DNA of 64,000 nt from Brevibacterium renqingii (GTDB taxonomy: Bacteria; Actinomycetota; Actinomycetes; Actinomycetales; Brevibacteriaceae): NCBI RefSeq assembly GCF_017808105.1, contig NZ_JADBHF010000010.1:87298-151297 (forward strand), written 5' to 3'. This document shows positions 50,781 to 60,322 of this stretch, piece by piece; the first letter of the stretch is position 1; each line of letters opens with the position of its first letter. The translations under genes and the position numbers were made by a program. The notes beneath the pieces are model-generated. The model did not search any database. It was not told the origin of the DNA and was given only the letters and a program-made list of their open reading frames with translations.

Positions 50781-53104
50781 TTGTCTGCCTCCTTGCCCTC
50801 GTCGGCAGCTGTGTCCTCGGCGGCGCGTCGCGCCGCCGCTTTGCGTTCGGCGATCGATCCGCCGTTCAGGCGGGACCGGGCTGCCGTGTCCTTCGCCGTG
50901 TTCGCGGCTGAAGCCCCATTCGCGGAGGCGTTCCCCGCCTCGGTGTCAGGAGCCTCGGTGTCAGGAGCCTCGGTGTCAGGAGCCTCAGTGTCAGGCGTCT
51001 CGGATTCCGCCTCGGGCCCGCCTGCGGCCGACTCCGTCTCAGAGCCCTCGGTCTTCTTGCGCTTGCGTTCGGCGATCGAACCGCCGACGGCCGACTTCCG
51101 CTTCTTCTTGCCGGGCTCGGGCGCCGGCGACGATGCCGCCGGCTCGGTGGTCGCGGCCGAGGTGTCGGCAGCGGAGTCCTCTGCGTCGTCGAGTCCGGCC
51201 TTGCGCAGACGCGCCTTCTCCCGGCGCTTGGCTTCCGGGGTCTTGTCCTTATCGTCGATGGAGAGGTTGAGCGCACCGCGATAGCCGGCGGGTCTGACTC
51301 CGAGCAGACGCGGATCCATACCCGACATCGGGTGGCCTTCGCCGAAGAACTTCGTCCGGGCCAGCACCTGCAGCATCGGGTGGGTGAAGAGGAAGACGAT
51401 GAGCACGTCGATGATCACGGTCAGCCCCAGGGTGAAGGCGAATCCGCGCACCGACCCGACCGCCAGGATGTAGAGGATGACCGCGGCGAGCATGTTCACG
51501 GCCTTCGAGGCGTAGATCGTGCGCTTGGCCCGATCCCATCCGACCTCCACGGCTGAGAGCAGATTTCTGCCGCTGCGCAGCTCGTCCCGGACGCGTTCGA
51601 AGTAGACGATGAACGAGTCCGCCGCCATACCGATTCCGATGATGATACCGGCCACGCCCGCCAGCGACAGGCGATAGCCGTATCTCCAGGACGCGAGAAG
51701 CAGAAGAAGATAGGTGAGCACACCGGCGACGACGAGGCTCGAGACCGTGACGAGGCCGAGCACCCGGTACTGCAGCAGCGAGTAGACGACGACGAGGAGA
51801 AGGCCCACGAGGCCCGTGAGCAGACCGATCTTGAGATAGTTCGAACCCAGCGTCGGTGAGATCTGATCCTCGCTCTGAACCTGGAAGCTCAGCGGCAGGG
51901 AGCCGTTCTTGAGCTGATCGGCCAGTGTCTGCGCCTCGTCGAGACTGAAGTCGCCGGTGATCTGGGCCTTGCCGTCGGAGATCACCGCGTTCGAGCTCGG
52001 CGCCGAGAGCACGAGGCCGTCGAGTTCGATGGCGAACTGGTTGTACGGCTGCTGCTTTCCGGTGATGTCCGAGGTGATCTGCTTGAAGATCTCCCGTCCG
52101 GTCGAGTCGAATTCGAGGTTGACGGCAGGCTGGTTGGTCTGCACGCCGTTCGCACCCGAGGCGTAGCCGGCGTTCGCATCGGCCAGGTGGTCGCCGGCGA
52201 GTTCGACCGGGCCGAGGATGTATTTGGCCTTGCCGTCGTGAGAACACGAGACGACGGGCTTGTCGGCGGGCTGCTGCTCACCGCCCGTGCGGTTCTTCGG
52301 ATCCGTGCAGTCGAGCTCGGTGTATTCCTTGATGATGGAATCGGTCTGCCATTCGCTCGCATCCTTCTCGGGGTCGAACAGCGGCCGCGGCGTCGAGTCG
52401 GTGACCTTAGTGTCATCGCTCGAACCGCTGCCCTCTGCGCCCTCGGCCGCGGACTCTTTCCCGCCGCCGGCCGACTTCGAATCCTTCGAGCCCTTATCGG
52501 CTTTGTCCGCAGCCGTGCCTCCTGCTTTCGCGACTTCGCCGCCGCCGGAAGGAGCCTGGTCCTGGCCCTGCCCGTCACCGCCGCCGTCGGCGCCGGTGAG
52601 GTCCTCGAGTCGCTTGCGCTCTTCGTCGCTGAGTCCGTCATCGGAACCGGACTTGTCGCCGCTGTCGCCGCTCTTCTCCTGTTCCTTCTGGATCTGCTCC
52701 TGTGAGCGCGGATCGCCGACCAGCGCCACACGACGGAACACGAGCTGGGCGGAGGAGCGGACGAGGTTGCGCGTCTCCTCATCGGGGTTGCCCGGAAGAT
52801 TCACGACGATGTTGCGATCGCCCTGCGTCGTGATCTCCGCTTCGGACACACCCGTCGAGTCAACGCGCTGGCGGATGATGGCGACGGCTTGGTCGAGCTG
52901 CTCCTTGCTGATGTCCGTGCCCTTCGACACCTGCGGTTCCAGGATGATCGACGTTCCGCCCTCGAGATCAAGTGCGAGCTTGGGAGTCGTCGTGGCGTTC
53001 GACCAGATGACTCCGGCAGCGATGATGCCGGCGAGCACCAGGGTGACGATCGTCAGCCACAGGAAGCGCAGACCAGGACGTGGCTTTTCTTCGATATCGG
53101 ACAC
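50777..53104 (-). CDS. secD: protein translocase subunit SecD with long insert and repetitive tail
   Basis: The 775-residue SecD is longer than the usual 550-620. TM1 spans about 12-35, then the P1 domain (KLALDLEGGTSIILEP), then a low-complexity insert of Gly, Ser, Asp and Lys (about 130-245). P1 resumes before five TM helices (about 430-600, with GIIIGIGMAADSFIVYFERV). The cytosolic tail (615-775) is charged and Ala/Glu-rich, with four PDTEA units (704-723) and two GGSIAERK copies (674-681 and 748-755). The GTG start is in an operon with yajC and secF. The core is complete; insert and tail are the odd parts. Confidence 0.93.
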   Translation of the reverse strand: MSDIEEKPRPGLRFLWLTIVTLVLAGIIAAGVIWSNATTTPKLALDLEGGTSIILEPQVSKGTDISKEQLDQAVAIIRQRVDSTGVSEAEITTQGDRNIVVNLPGNPDEETRNLVRSSAQLVFRRVALVGDPRSQEQIQKEQEKSGDSGDKSGSDDGLSDEERKRLEDLTGADGGGDGQGQDQAPSGGGEVAKAGGTAADKADKGSKDSKSAGGGKESAAEGAEGSGSSDDTKVTDSTPRPLFDPEKDASEWQTDSIIKEYTELDCTDPKNRTGGEQQPADKPVVSCSHDGKAKYILGPVELAGDHLADANAGYASGANGVQTNQPAVNLEFDSTGREIFKQITSDITGKQQPYNQFAIELDGLVLSAPSSNAVISDGKAQITGDFSLDEAQTLADQLKNGSLPLSFQVQSEDQISPTLGSNYLKIGLLTGLVGLLLVVVYSLLQYRVLGLVTVSSLVVAGVLTYLLLLLASWRYGYRLSLAGVAGIIIGIGMAADSFIVYFERVRDELRSGRNLLSAVEVGWDRAKRTIYASKAVNMLAAVILYILAVGSVRGFAFTLGLTVIIDVLIVFLFTHPMLQVLARTKFFGEGHPMSGMDPRLLGVRPAGYRGALNLSIDDKDKTPEAKRREKARLRKAGLDDAEDSAADTSAATTEPAASSPAPEPGKKKRKSAVGGSIAERKRKKTEGSETESAAGGPEAESETPDTEAPDTEAPDTEAPDTEAGNASANGASAANTAKDTAARSRLNGGSIAERKAAARRAAEDTAADEGKEADK
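50936..50995 (-). repeat. four 15-base tandem repeats in secD
   Basis: Near-identical 15-base units (GTCAGGAGCCTCGGT on the plus strand) encode four PDTEA pentapeptides in the SecD cytosolic tail. One copy differs by a single base and the last by two. This is the type of repeat prone to copy-number change by slippage. Confidence 0.85.
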
Positions 53105-53142
53105 GTTTCAGCTTTCGATCGGGAGCAGAGTGCGAGGACGGA

Positions 53143-53709
53143 TCAGTTCTTCTTGTCGGTATCCGAATCGGAGGAGTCGGCGTCATCGACGTCCGAATCG
53201 ATCTCGGCAGCGTCCTGTGCCTCGCCTTCCGTCGTCGCAGCATCGGCGTCGGTCGCCTCCGGCGCATCGTCGCTGACGGAATCGGCTTCATCGGCGGCGT
53301 CCGCAGTCTCGGACTCCGAATCCTGCTCAGCGCGCTTGCGCGCGTTCATGGCATCGAGTTCGGCATCGGTGATCGCCGGCTTCTCCACCGGATCCGCAGG
53401 GGCCGCATCAGCGGCCGGAGTGTCGGCGACGGGAGCATCGACCGGAGCGGAGGCCTCGGGGTTCTCGATCTGGCCGATGGCCTGGCGGTGGACTCGCAGA
53501 ACGGTCCCGGGACCGGATTCGATGGTCACCTGGTTGCTCTCCTCGTCGATCGACAGGACCGTGCCGAAGACACCGAAGGTGGTCATCACGGTTGCACCGG
53601 GGACGAGACCCGACTTGATCTGCTCCGCACGCGCTTTCTGCTTGCGCCGAGAATTGAAGAGGAAGAAGATGAGCAGCGCGGCAAGCGCAAGAGGGATCAA
53701 CAAATCCAC
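53143..53709 (-). CDS. yajC: preprotein translocase subunit YajC
   Basis: YajC associates with SecDF at the membrane. The 188-residue protein has an N-terminal helix (LLIPLALAALLIFFLF, residues 3-18), a basic stop, and the small conserved domain (20-85; GLVPGATVMTTFGVFGTVLSI). The last 100 residues are strongly acidic (Asp, Glu, Ala, Thr), far longer than the E. coli tail. A GTG start with AAAGG ten bases upstream. It sits between ruvB and secD. Confidence 0.92.
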   Translation of the reverse strand: MDLLIPLALAALLIFFLFNSRRKQKARAEQIKSGLVPGATVMTTFGVFGTVLSIDEESNQVTIESGPGTVLRVHRQAIGQIENPEASAPVDAPVADTPAADAAPADPVEKPAITDAELDAMNARKRAEQDSESETADAADEADSVSDDAPEATDADAATTEGEAQDAAEIDSDVDDADSSDSDTDKKN

Positions 53710-53790
53710 AGATATCAGCCTTTCATATGAATGAACCAGTGAACCAGCTTAGTTCGTCCTCACTGCCGATGGCGAACTCATATGCGGGGT

Positions 53791-54891
53791 TCAGTACTCA
53801 TAATTTGCTGGGATCTGCATTTCCAGATGCTTCCAGGCCGCCGAGGTGGCCACGCGCCCTCGTGGTGTGCGGCTGATGAGGCCCTCCCGCACGAGATACG
53901 GTTCGGACACCGTCTCGACGGTGTCGGCCTCCTCGCCGACCGAGACGGCCAGAGTTCCCAGCCCCACCGGTCCCCCGCCGAAGCGCTTGCACAACACGTG
54001 CAGCACGGAGCGGTCGAGGCGGTCGAGTCCGAGGGCGTCGACCTCGTACACGCGCAGGGCGTTGACGGCGGCCTCTTCGTCGATGACGCCGCTGCCTCTG
54101 ACCTGGGCCCAGTCCCGGACCCGGCGCAGCAGTCGGTTCGCGATCCGCGGTGTGCCGCGGGACCGGGTGGAGATCTCCTCCAGCCCTGCCAGCTGCGCAT
54201 CGATGCCGAGCATCCGGGCCGAGCGCTCGAGCACCGTGAGCAGATCCGTGCTCGAGTAGAAGTCGAGCAGGGCGGTGAAGCCGAAGCGGTCGCGCAGCGG
54301 TGCCGGCAGGAGGCCGGAACGGGTGGTGGCCCCGACGAGGGTGAATTGCGGGAGATCGAGCGGAATCGCGGTCGCGCCGGGGCCCTTTCCGACGATGACG
54401 TCGACGCGGAAATCCTCCATCGCCACATAGAGCATCTCCTCGGCGGCGCGGGCCATCCGATGGATCTCGTCGATGAAGAGCACTTCGCCCTCCTCGAGGG
54501 AGGACAGGATGGCGGCGAGATCACCGGCGTGCTGCACGGCAGGACCCGACGTCACACGCAGACTCGAACCCATCTCGTGCGCGATGATCATCGCCAGGGT
54601 CGTCTTGCCCAGTCCCGGCGGGCCGGACAGCAGAACATGGTCAGGAGCCTTCTGCCGGGCTTTCGCCGCATCGAGGACGAGCGAGAGCTGCTCACGCACC
54701 TGGGGTTGGCCGATGAAGTCGGCCAGGCCCTTGGGCCGCAGAGCCGCTTCCGCATCCCGTTCGGCCGTCTCCGCCTGCCCGGACACGAGCCGGTCGCGTT
54801 CGGCTCCGGTCAGTCCCTGATCGCCGAAGTCCATCTCGTAGGAGGCCTCCTGTCCCCCGCCCTCAGGTTCGGGCTCGAAGACGCCGGTCAT
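53791..54891 (-). CDS. ruvB: Holliday junction branch migration helicase RuvB
   Basis: RuvB is the hexameric AAA+ motor that drives branch migration with RuvA. The 366-residue protein has Walker [10 protein letters not shown] near residue 89, Walker [10 protein letters not shown], sensor 1 GATTRSG and the winged-helix C-terminus with [17 protein letters not shown]. The first 30 residues are an acidic, lineage-specific extension ([10 protein letters not shown]). It overlaps ruvA by four bases. Confidence 0.97.
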   Translation of the reverse strand: MTGVFEPEPEGGGQEASYEMDFGDQGLTGAERDRLVSGQAETAERDAEAALRPKGLADFIGQPQVREQLSLVLDAAKARQKAPDHVLLSGPPGLGKTTLAMIIAHEMGSSLRVTSGPAVQHAGDLAAILSSLEEGEVLFIDEIHRMARAAEEMLYVAMEDFRVDVIVGKGPGATAIPLDLPQFTLVGATTRSGLLPAPLRDRFGFTALLDFYSSTDLLTVLERSARMLGIDAQLAGLEEISTRSRGTPRIANRLLRRVRDWAQVRGSGVIDEEAAVNALRVYEVDALGLDRLDRSVLHVLCKRFGGGPVGLGTLAVSVGEEADTVETVSEPYLVREGLISRTPRGRVATSAAWKHLEMQIPANYEY

Positions 54892-55484
54892 TTCCGTGCA
54901 CCCAGAACCTTGAGAGCGGCCTTGAGCAGAACGGAGGTTCCGGCGTCAGCGCCGGCCTCCTTGGCGACGTCGGCCACGACCTCTTCGGCCTGCGGCTCCT
55001 TCCAGCCGAGTCCCACGAGCGCATCGACGACCTGCTGGTTGCCGCCGCCGAAGGACAGGCTCGGCCCGGGCGTGGAGGCGGCGGGCTTCGGAAGCTTGTT
55101 CTCGAGTTCGAGGATGATCCGCGAGGCCCCCTTCTTCCCGATCCCCGGGACGCGGGTCAGTGCGTTGGCGTCCTGATTCGTGATCGCGGCGGCGAGCTCG
55201 TCAGGTCCCATCACTGACAGGATCGCCATGGCCAGCCTGGGGCCGATGCCGGAGATCGTCAGGAGCACTTCGAAGGTGTTGTTCTCGTCCTCGGTGCCGA
55301 ATCCGTAGAGGGTCAGCGAGTCCTCGCGCACGACGAGGCTGGTGACCAGTTCGATCTCCGCTCCGTGACGGGCGCCCACGAGAGTATCTGGAGTGACATG
55401 GACCTTGCGGCCGATCCCGTAGGTGAGGACGACGAGGTGGTCAGCTGCGATCCGATGCACCGTGCCGCTGAGGAAACTGATCAC
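54888..55484 (-). CDS. ruvA: Holliday junction DNA-binding protein RuvA
   Basis: RuvA binds four-way junctions and loads RuvB. The 198-residue protein has the OB domain ([18 protein letters not shown]), HhH motifs ([31 protein letters not shown]) and a C-terminal domain that contacts RuvB. The GTG at 55482-55484 gives the family start and has GAAAGG at good spacing; an upstream frame that adds eight residues was rejected. It is 139 bases from ruvC, with a promoter and SOS-like site in the gap. Confidence 0.96.
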   Translation of the reverse strand: MISFLSGTVHRIAADHLVVLTYGIGRKVHVTPDTLVGARHGAEIELVTSLVVREDSLTLYGFGTEDENNTFEVLLTISGIGPRLAMAILSVMGPDELAAAITNQDANALTRVPGIGKKGASRIILELENKLPKPAASTPGPSLSFGGGNQQVVDALVGLGWKEPQAEEVVADVAKEAGADAGTSVLLKAALKVLGARK

Positions 55485-55501
55485 GAACTGCCTTTCGAGT
55501 G

Positions 55502-55526
55502 GGAACACGTGTACGATTCCAGGCTA
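55502..55526 (-). promoter_or_regulatory. candidate SOS (LexA) box and -10 element ahead of ruvA
   Basis: GGAACACGTGTACG (plus strand, 55502-55515) differs from the actinobacterial LexA box core CGAAC-N4-GTTCG at one position in each half. It overlaps the expected start of transcription from TAGCCT (minus 55526-55521). ruv genes are LexA targets in mycobacteria, so DNA-damage induction of ruvAB is plausible. Confidence 0.45.
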
Positions 55527-55623
55527 GCAGGAACCCGTCGCCAGCCGGCCCCGGCACGCCGGAGACTCTTCCCGCACCGTTCCCGAGGCGGTTCCGCCAG
55601 GCTCGTCCCCCGCGCGCCGGAGG

Positions 55624-56220
55624 TCACTTCGTCCGGCGCATGGCCGCTGCCCACTGCTGCTGGGCCTTCGTCAGACCGGACCCCTGCCGGCCGCCCGCCT
55701 TGCGCTCGGTGAGGTCCTTGTTCTGTCCCGGCGTCGACTGGGCGCTCAGCGCCCCTCTCCACGAGTGGCAGATGGCGATCGCCAGGGCATCGGCGGCGTC
55801 GGCGGGCTTCGGAGGGGCCTCGAGTCCGAGGAGCCTCGTCACCATCGTCGTGACCTGCTTCTTGTCGGCACGGCCCGAACCGGTGATCGCCGCTTTGACC
55901 TCCGAAGGCGTGTGCATGGCCACGGGCAGACCGCGGCGAGCGGCCAGACCCATCGTCAGCCCGGAGGCCTGGGCCGTGCCCATGATCGTCGAGACGTCAT
56001 TGCGGGCGAAGACGCGTTCGATGGCGACCATGTCGGGCCGGTAGGTGTCCAGCCAGGTGTCGAACGCCTCGGCGATGGCTCCGAGACGGAGGTCCACGGA
56101 GTCCGCCGACGGCGTCCGGAGCACATCGACGGCGACCATTGCGACCTTCCGCGCCGGCAGGGTGTCGATGATGCCGAGCCCGCAGCGGGTCAGTCCGGGG
56201 TCAACGCCGAGGATTCGCAT
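55624..56220 (-). CDS. ruvC: crossover junction endodeoxyribonuclease RuvC
   Basis: RuvC resolves Holliday junctions by symmetric nicks. The 198-residue enzyme has the acidic metal site D7 in [11 protein letters not shown]68 in VAIERVF and the C-terminal [12 protein letters not shown]. After the nuclease fold (about 1-160) a basic tail rich in Gln, Lys and Arg follows. The ATG shares one base with the yebC stop (TGATG), so ruvC is expressed with yebC. Confidence 0.96.
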   Translation of the reverse strand: MRILGVDPGLTRCGLGIIDTLPARKVAMVAVDVLRTPSADSVDLRLGAIAEAFDTWLDTYRPDMVAIERVFARNDVSTIMGTAQASGLTMGLAARRGLPVAMHTPSEVKAAITGSGRADKKQVTTMVTRLLGLEAPPKPADAADALAIAICHSWRGALSAQSTPGQNKDLTERKAGGRQGSGLTKAQQQWAAAMRRTK

Positions 56221-56972
56221 CAGGCATCGAGTTCGGCGAGGACCTCATCGCTGACGTCGGCGTTCGAGTACACGTTCTGGACGTCGTCGCAGTCCTCGAG
56301 CGCATCGATGAGGCTGAAGACCTTCTGCGCGGTCTCGGCGTCGAGGTCGACCTCGAGCTCAGGCACGAACGAGGCATCGGCCGAGTCGTAGTCGATTCCG
56401 GCGTCGACGAGAGCCGTGCGGACGTCCACGAGATCGGTCGCTTCGCAGATGATCTCGAATTTCTCGCCCGATTCCTTGACCTCCTCGGCTCCGGCGTCCA
56501 TGGTCGCCAGCAGGATGGCCTCTTCGTCGGTCTCCTCAGCACTGACGATGATGACGCCCTTGCGATTGAAGTTGTAGGTCACCGAACCCGGATCGGCCAT
56601 CGAACCGCCGTTGCGGGTGACGGCCACGCGCACCTCGGAGGCGGCACGGTTGCGGTTGTCGGTGAGGCATTCGATGAGCAGGGCCACACCGCCGGCGGCG
56701 TAGCCTTCGTACATGATCGTCTCGTAGTTGACGCCCGAGCCGTCGAGGCCTCCGCCGCGCTTGACCGCGCGGCTGATGTTGTCGGCCGGAACGGAGTTCT
56801 TCTTGGCCTTCTGGATCGCGTCGAAGAGCGTCGGGTTGCCGTCGGGGTCAGGTCCACCGTTGCGTGCGGCAACCTCGATGTTCTTGATCAGCTTGGCGAA
56901 GAGCTTGCCGCGCTTGGCATCGATTGCAGCTTTCTTGTGTTTAGTCGTTGCCCATTTGGAATGACCTGCCAC
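56220..56972 (-). CDS. yebC: YebC/PmpR family protein
   Basis: A 250-residue YebC-family protein with [21 protein letters not shown] at the N-terminus, the [20 protein letters not shown] segment and three-domain acidic layout. The family was described as transcription regulators; recent work links some members to translation of proline-rich stretches. The GTG has GGAAGGA upstream, and a TATAGACT -10 precedes it. It heads yebC-ruvC. Confidence 0.95.
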   Translation of the reverse strand: MAGHSKWATTKHKKAAIDAKRGKLFAKLIKNIEVAARNGGPDPDGNPTLFDAIQKAKKNSVPADNISRAVKRGGGLDGSGVNYETIMYEGYAAGGVALLIECLTDNRNRAASEVRVAVTRNGGSMADPGSVTYNFNRKGVIIVSAEETDEEAILLATMDAGAEEVKESGEKFEIICEATDLVDVRTALVDAGIDYDSADASFVPELEVDLDAETAQKVFSLIDALEDCDDVQNVYSNADVSDEVLAELDA

Positions 56973-57003
56973 TGGTGTTCCTTCCTGTAGTTACAGCCAC
57001 TCA

Positions 57004-57011
57004 AGTCTATA
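57004..57011 (-). promoter_or_regulatory. predicted -10 element of yebC-ruvC
   Basis: TATAGACT on the minus strand contains TAGACT and TATAGA, both fitting TANNNT or TATAAT closely. It lies 32 bases upstream of the yebC GTG. The -35 at 17 bases is not recognisable. Confidence 0.5.
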
Positions 57012-57077
57012 CGCTCGTCGCGGCTCTCCGCTCGGCCCGCCCGGGCTGAGCCGCCGAGGCGACCCGGCCGCGCCGGT

Positions 57078-57557
57078 TCAGTCGATGACCAGCGGCACTT
57101 CGGGCACGGACCCCGCCGTGGCCAGATCGATGAGGCTCAGCAGGTTCTTCGGGTAGATGGTTTCGGTCGTGGCCATCAGCTGCTCGCGCGTCCACCAGCG
57201 GAATTCCAGCAGGCTGCGCTTCTCGATGTCCGTCCAGACCGCGTCCTCGAGTTCGATGTCCTCGCTCGTGCGGAACGCGAAGTACGTCTCGAGCTGGCGC
57301 AGAGACTTCTCGGTGAATTCGAAGACTTCGTCCCGGGTCGCCAAGGGGCCGATGAGTTCGTGCGGTTCGCATTCGATTCCGGTCTCCTCGGCGAGCTCCC
57401 GAGCTGCGGTCTGCGCCGCCGATTCGCCGAGTTCGGAACCGCCGCCGCAGGTCATCCACCACTGGTGGCTCGGGGCCAGCAGATCCTGGGCTCGAATCAG
57501 GAGAACCTCGTCGCGCTCATTGAGTAATACGACCCGTGAGGCTTTACGAGGTTTCAT
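57078..57557 (-). CDS. Nudix hydrolase
   Basis: A 159-residue Nudix enzyme that hydrolyses a nucleoside diphosphate linked to another moiety; the substrate is not known. The Nudix box (about 40-62) begins GGGSELGE and ends RELAEETGI, with all catalytic Glu and Arg positions intact. The ATG at 57555-57557 has GGAG upstream and a clear promoter. Separately transcribed; a role in sanitising oxidised nucleotides is possible but not supported here. Confidence 0.9.
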   Translation of the reverse strand: MKPRKASRVVLLNERDEVLLIRAQDLLAPSHQWWMTCGGGSELGESAAQTAARELAEETGIECEPHELIGPLATRDEVFEFTEKSLRQLETYFAFRTSEDIELEDAVWTDIEKRSLLEFRWWTREQLMATTETIYPKNLLSLIDLATAGSVPEVPLVID

Positions 57558-57598
57558 GGTTCTCCAGTGGTCGACGGCGAGGGGACGCAAGTGTTTGC

Positions 57599-57627
57599 AG
57601 AATAGTGACGCTGGGGGTTTTCGGCAA
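57599..57627 (-). promoter_or_regulatory. promoter of the Nudix gene
   Basis: On the minus strand TTGCCG (57627-57622), 17 bases, then TATTCT (57604-57599) fits a sigma-A promoter with optimal spacing. It gives a leader of about 35 bases with the GGAG ribosome site. The rest of the 198-base gap to the S9 peptidase gene holds no recognisable feature. Confidence 0.6.
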
Positions 57628-57755
57628 GAGCGCGACAGCGGTCCAGAGAACGATATCGGCTACTCGCTGCCCTGACCAAGTCGGCTCTCGGCCTGAGCAT
57701 TCGGGAACAGTGGGATCGGCTGATCGCCGTGACGGCGAGGAAATCGTTCATCGGC

Positions 57756-59717
57756 TCAGTCGGACGCGGCCGAGCCGGTTTCTTCGGCACCGGTGAGATG
57801 ACGGTCCCACCAGTCGAGGACGGCTTCGAATCGCTGCCGACGATGGCGCGGCTGTCCTGCCCGGGACAGCTCGTGGTTCTCGCCGGGGAAGATGAGCATC
57901 TCGGTATCGACACCGGCCCGCTGCAGGGCCGCGTAGTACTGCTGCGCCTGCTCCAGCGGGCAGCGGAGGTCGAGCTCCGAATGCATGACCAGCGTCGGTG
58001 TCCCCACTTGGTCGGCGCGGGCCAGCGCCGACTGGCGCAGGATCGACTGCGGATTGCGGCTCGTGTATTCCTCGGTGAAGAAGCGCCCGATGTCGGAGGT
58101 GCCCACGAAGCTGTCGGGGTCGAGGTAGCCGCGTTCGACGATGGCACCGCGGAATCGGCGATCGGCGGCGATGGTCATGGCCGTGAGGTAGCCGCCGTAG
58201 GACCCGCCCTGAACGCCGATTCGGTCGGCGTCGAGATCGGGATTGCTCTGCAGTGCGTGTTCGAGCACGGCCAGCACATCGGCCATGGCCGGATCCGCCA
58301 TGTCGCCCTGCACTGCGGTCCCCCAGCTGCGAGTGCGTCCGCCGGAGCCGCGGGGGTTCGAGTACACGACGGCGAAGCCTGCCGAGGTGAGCACCTGGGT
58401 CTCGTCGAACCAGCCGTGGGTGTATTGGGCGAAGGGTCCGCCGTGGATGTTGAGGATGACGGGGAACGGCCCCTCTCCGCGCGGCTTCGCCAGCCACCCG
58501 GTGATGGTCCCGCCTTCTCCGGCGACCCGCAGCACCTCGGGCACCACGGAGTTCGCCGGCGCCGGATGCTGCTTGAGGATGGTCGGCGCCGCGGCGGCCG
58601 CGAGGTCGAGACGTGCGAGCACGGCCGGGGAGGTCGGCGTGGAGCCGGTGAAGACGAGGGTCGTGTCGTTGACGTCGAAGCCGCCCACGACGGTCCTGTC
58701 ATCGCTGAGGAAGTCCAGCTCGTCGAGGCCGAGGCCCTCGGACTGCACGCCGATGCGGACGAGCCGGGAGGCTCCGTCGGTGTCGACGACGGCGATGACC
58801 GCTCCGCCGACCAGCTGCGGGCGGATCGGTGCGAGGGCGACCGTCTCCGGGTCGGTCAGCCGCCGCGTCGATCCGGTGCGACGGTCGTGGACGAAGAGAC
58901 CGGGCATCTGTCCGACGAAGTCGAGTTCGTCCCGAGTCAGCGCATTGCCGAGCAGCAGCACCGTGTCCTCGTCGATCCACAGGTGCAGGCTCACCGACAT
59001 CGAGGGCAGCTCCAGAGGCTTCGGTTCCTCTTCTCCGAGCAGCCAGACGGTCGACCGCAGATCGGGGTGCCCCCGATCGGGGCGGAGTGCCGCGACGACC
59101 GAGATCCGGTCGCCGGCAGGAGAGAACTGCGGGTCGTGGACATCGGAGTCCGGGGTGCTCAGCAGGGTCGCCAGCGGCACCTCCGAGGCGCCCCGAAGCC
59201 CGACCTTGCCGAGCCCGGGTTCGGCGAGGTCGACGAGGAATGCCTTCGCCCGACGGTCCTCCGTGTAGCCGAGGCCGTTGCTGAGATAGGCCGACGAGGT
59301 GATCCGTCGTGGGGCCTCCTCGGCGGCGGGGACGTCCTCATCGAGTCCGTAGCGTCCGGATTCCGCCACACGGGCGACGTAGAGGGCGCGGGAGCCGAGG
59401 TCGTCGATGGCGTACTCGGACACACCGAGGTGATTGTCCGTGATCTGGTGCGCCGTCTCCAGGGTGGAGCCGACGAAGAGCTGCGCGGGGGCCTTCTTCT
59501 CGGCGCTGAGAAGACCCGACCAGTTCGCATGGACCTGTGGGTTCGAGTCGTGCCAGGCGTGGGTGAGACGACGCGGGCTGTCCCCTCCGAACGCGAACAG
59601 CTGGGACAGATAGCTGTTGGACTCGAGGTCGGGCCGCCGGATCGTGATGACGGCTTCGTCCCCGCGCAGCGTCGGAGAGGAGTACTCGGCGAGGGTGTCG
59701 AGGTCTTCGGGATTCAT
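57756..59717 (-). CDS. S9 family serine peptidase (acylaminoacyl-peptidase-like)
   Basis: A 653-residue prolyl-oligopeptidase-family protein: an N-terminal beta-propeller (about 20-400) and a C-terminal alpha/beta-hydrolase (about 410-640) with nucleophile Ser506 in GGSYGGY, Asp583 in SELDLRCP and His615 in NHELSR, plus the oxyanion NIHGGPF segment. It has no signal peptide, so it is likely cytosolic and acts on short or acylated peptides. The ATG at 59715-59717 overlaps the HIT stop by four bases; an ATG three codons upstream is possible. Confidence 0.92.
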   Translation of the reverse strand: MNPEDLDTLAEYSSPTLRGDEAVITIRRPDLESNSYLSQLFAFGGDSPRRLTHAWHDSNPQVHANWSGLLSAEKKAPAQLFVGSTLETAHQITDNHLGVSEYAIDDLGSRALYVARVAESGRYGLDEDVPAAEEAPRRITSSAYLSNGLGYTEDRRAKAFLVDLAEPGLGKVGLRGASEVPLATLLSTPDSDVHDPQFSPAGDRISVVAALRPDRGHPDLRSTVWLLGEEEPKPLELPSMSVSLHLWIDEDTVLLLGNALTRDELDFVGQMPGLFVHDRRTGSTRRLTDPETVALAPIRPQLVGGAVIAVVDTDGASRLVRIGVQSEGLGLDELDFLSDDRTVVGGFDVNDTTLVFTGSTPTSPAVLARLDLAAAAAPTILKQHPAPANSVVPEVLRVAGEGGTITGWLAKPRGEGPFPVILNIHGGPFAQYTHGWFDETQVLTSAGFAVVYSNPRGSGGRTRSWGTAVQGDMADPAMADVLAVLEHALQSNPDLDADRIGVQGGSYGGYLTAMTIAADRRFRGAIVERGYLDPDSFVGTSDIGRFFTEEYTSRNPQSILRQSALARADQVGTPTLVMHSELDLRCPLEQAQQYYAALQRAGVDTEMLIFPGENHELSRAGQPRHRRQRFEAVLDWWDRHLTGAEETGSAASD

Positions 59718-60322
59718 CGGTTCCATTCTTTCGACAGGCGTGCCTGCACATCGGCGTGCACTTGCGGCAGGGCCTTGGTCTGGGCGATCACGGGCAGGAA
59801 GTTCGCGTCCCCGCCCCATCTGGGCACGATGTGCTGGTGCAGGTGGGCGGCGATGCCGGCCCCGGCGACCGGTCCCTGGTTCATCCCCAGGTTGAATCCG
59901 TGCGGGCCGGAGACTGCGCGGATCACCCGCATCGCCTTCTGGGAGAAGTGTGCGAGTTCGACGGTCTCCGCGTCGGTCAGTTCAGTGTAGTCGGCGACAT
60001 GACGGTAGGGGCAGATGAGCAGGTGCCCCGGGTTGTACGGATAGAGATTGAGCACCGCGTACACCGTCTCGCCGCGGGCGACGATGAGTCCGTCCTCGTC
60101 GGTCTTCGTCGGAGCTGCACAGAACGGGCATTCGGCGACACCAGCGTCCTTCGGCTTGTCCTGGCCGTCGATGTAGACCATCCGATGCGGCGTCCACAGA
60201 CGTTGGAAGCCGTCGGGTTCGCCGGGGAAACCCGCGGCGGATTCGGGATAGGGGATCCCCTCGCCGAGGCTGCCGCCGCCCGGGTGGTCCTGTGCGGTCG
60301 TGTCCTCGCCGCCTGCGGTCAT
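59714..60322 (-). CDS. HIT-family nucleotide phosphorylase/hydrolase
   Basis: A 202-residue histidine-triad protein with the catalytic [10 protein letters not shown] near residues 165-174, [19 protein letters not shown] and a CPFCAAP motif. Gene context (thrS immediately upstream) matches mycobacterial Rv2613c, a diadenosine tetraphosphate (Ap4A) phosphorylase; Ap4A is made by aminoacyl-tRNA synthetases. Ap4A breakdown is thus likely, not proven. The first 45 residues are a Gly/Pro-rich extension. ATG overlaps the thrS stop by four bases. Confidence 0.92.
   Translation of the reverse strand: MTAGGEDTTAQDHPGGGSLGEGIPYPESAAGFPGEPDGFQRLWTPHRMVYIDGQDKPKDAGVAECPFCAAPTKTDEDGLIVARGETVYAVLNLYPYNPGHLLICPYRHVADYTELTDAETVELAHFSQKAMRVIRAVSGPHGFNLGMNQGPVAGAGIAAHLHQHIVPRWGGDANFLPVIAQTKALPQVHADVQARLSKEWNR

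Noticed and set aside
57729..59990. Plus-strand open frame of 753 codons opposite the S9 peptidase
   Set aside because: It resembles no family, and the minus strand encodes a complete S9 peptidase with its full catalytic triad.
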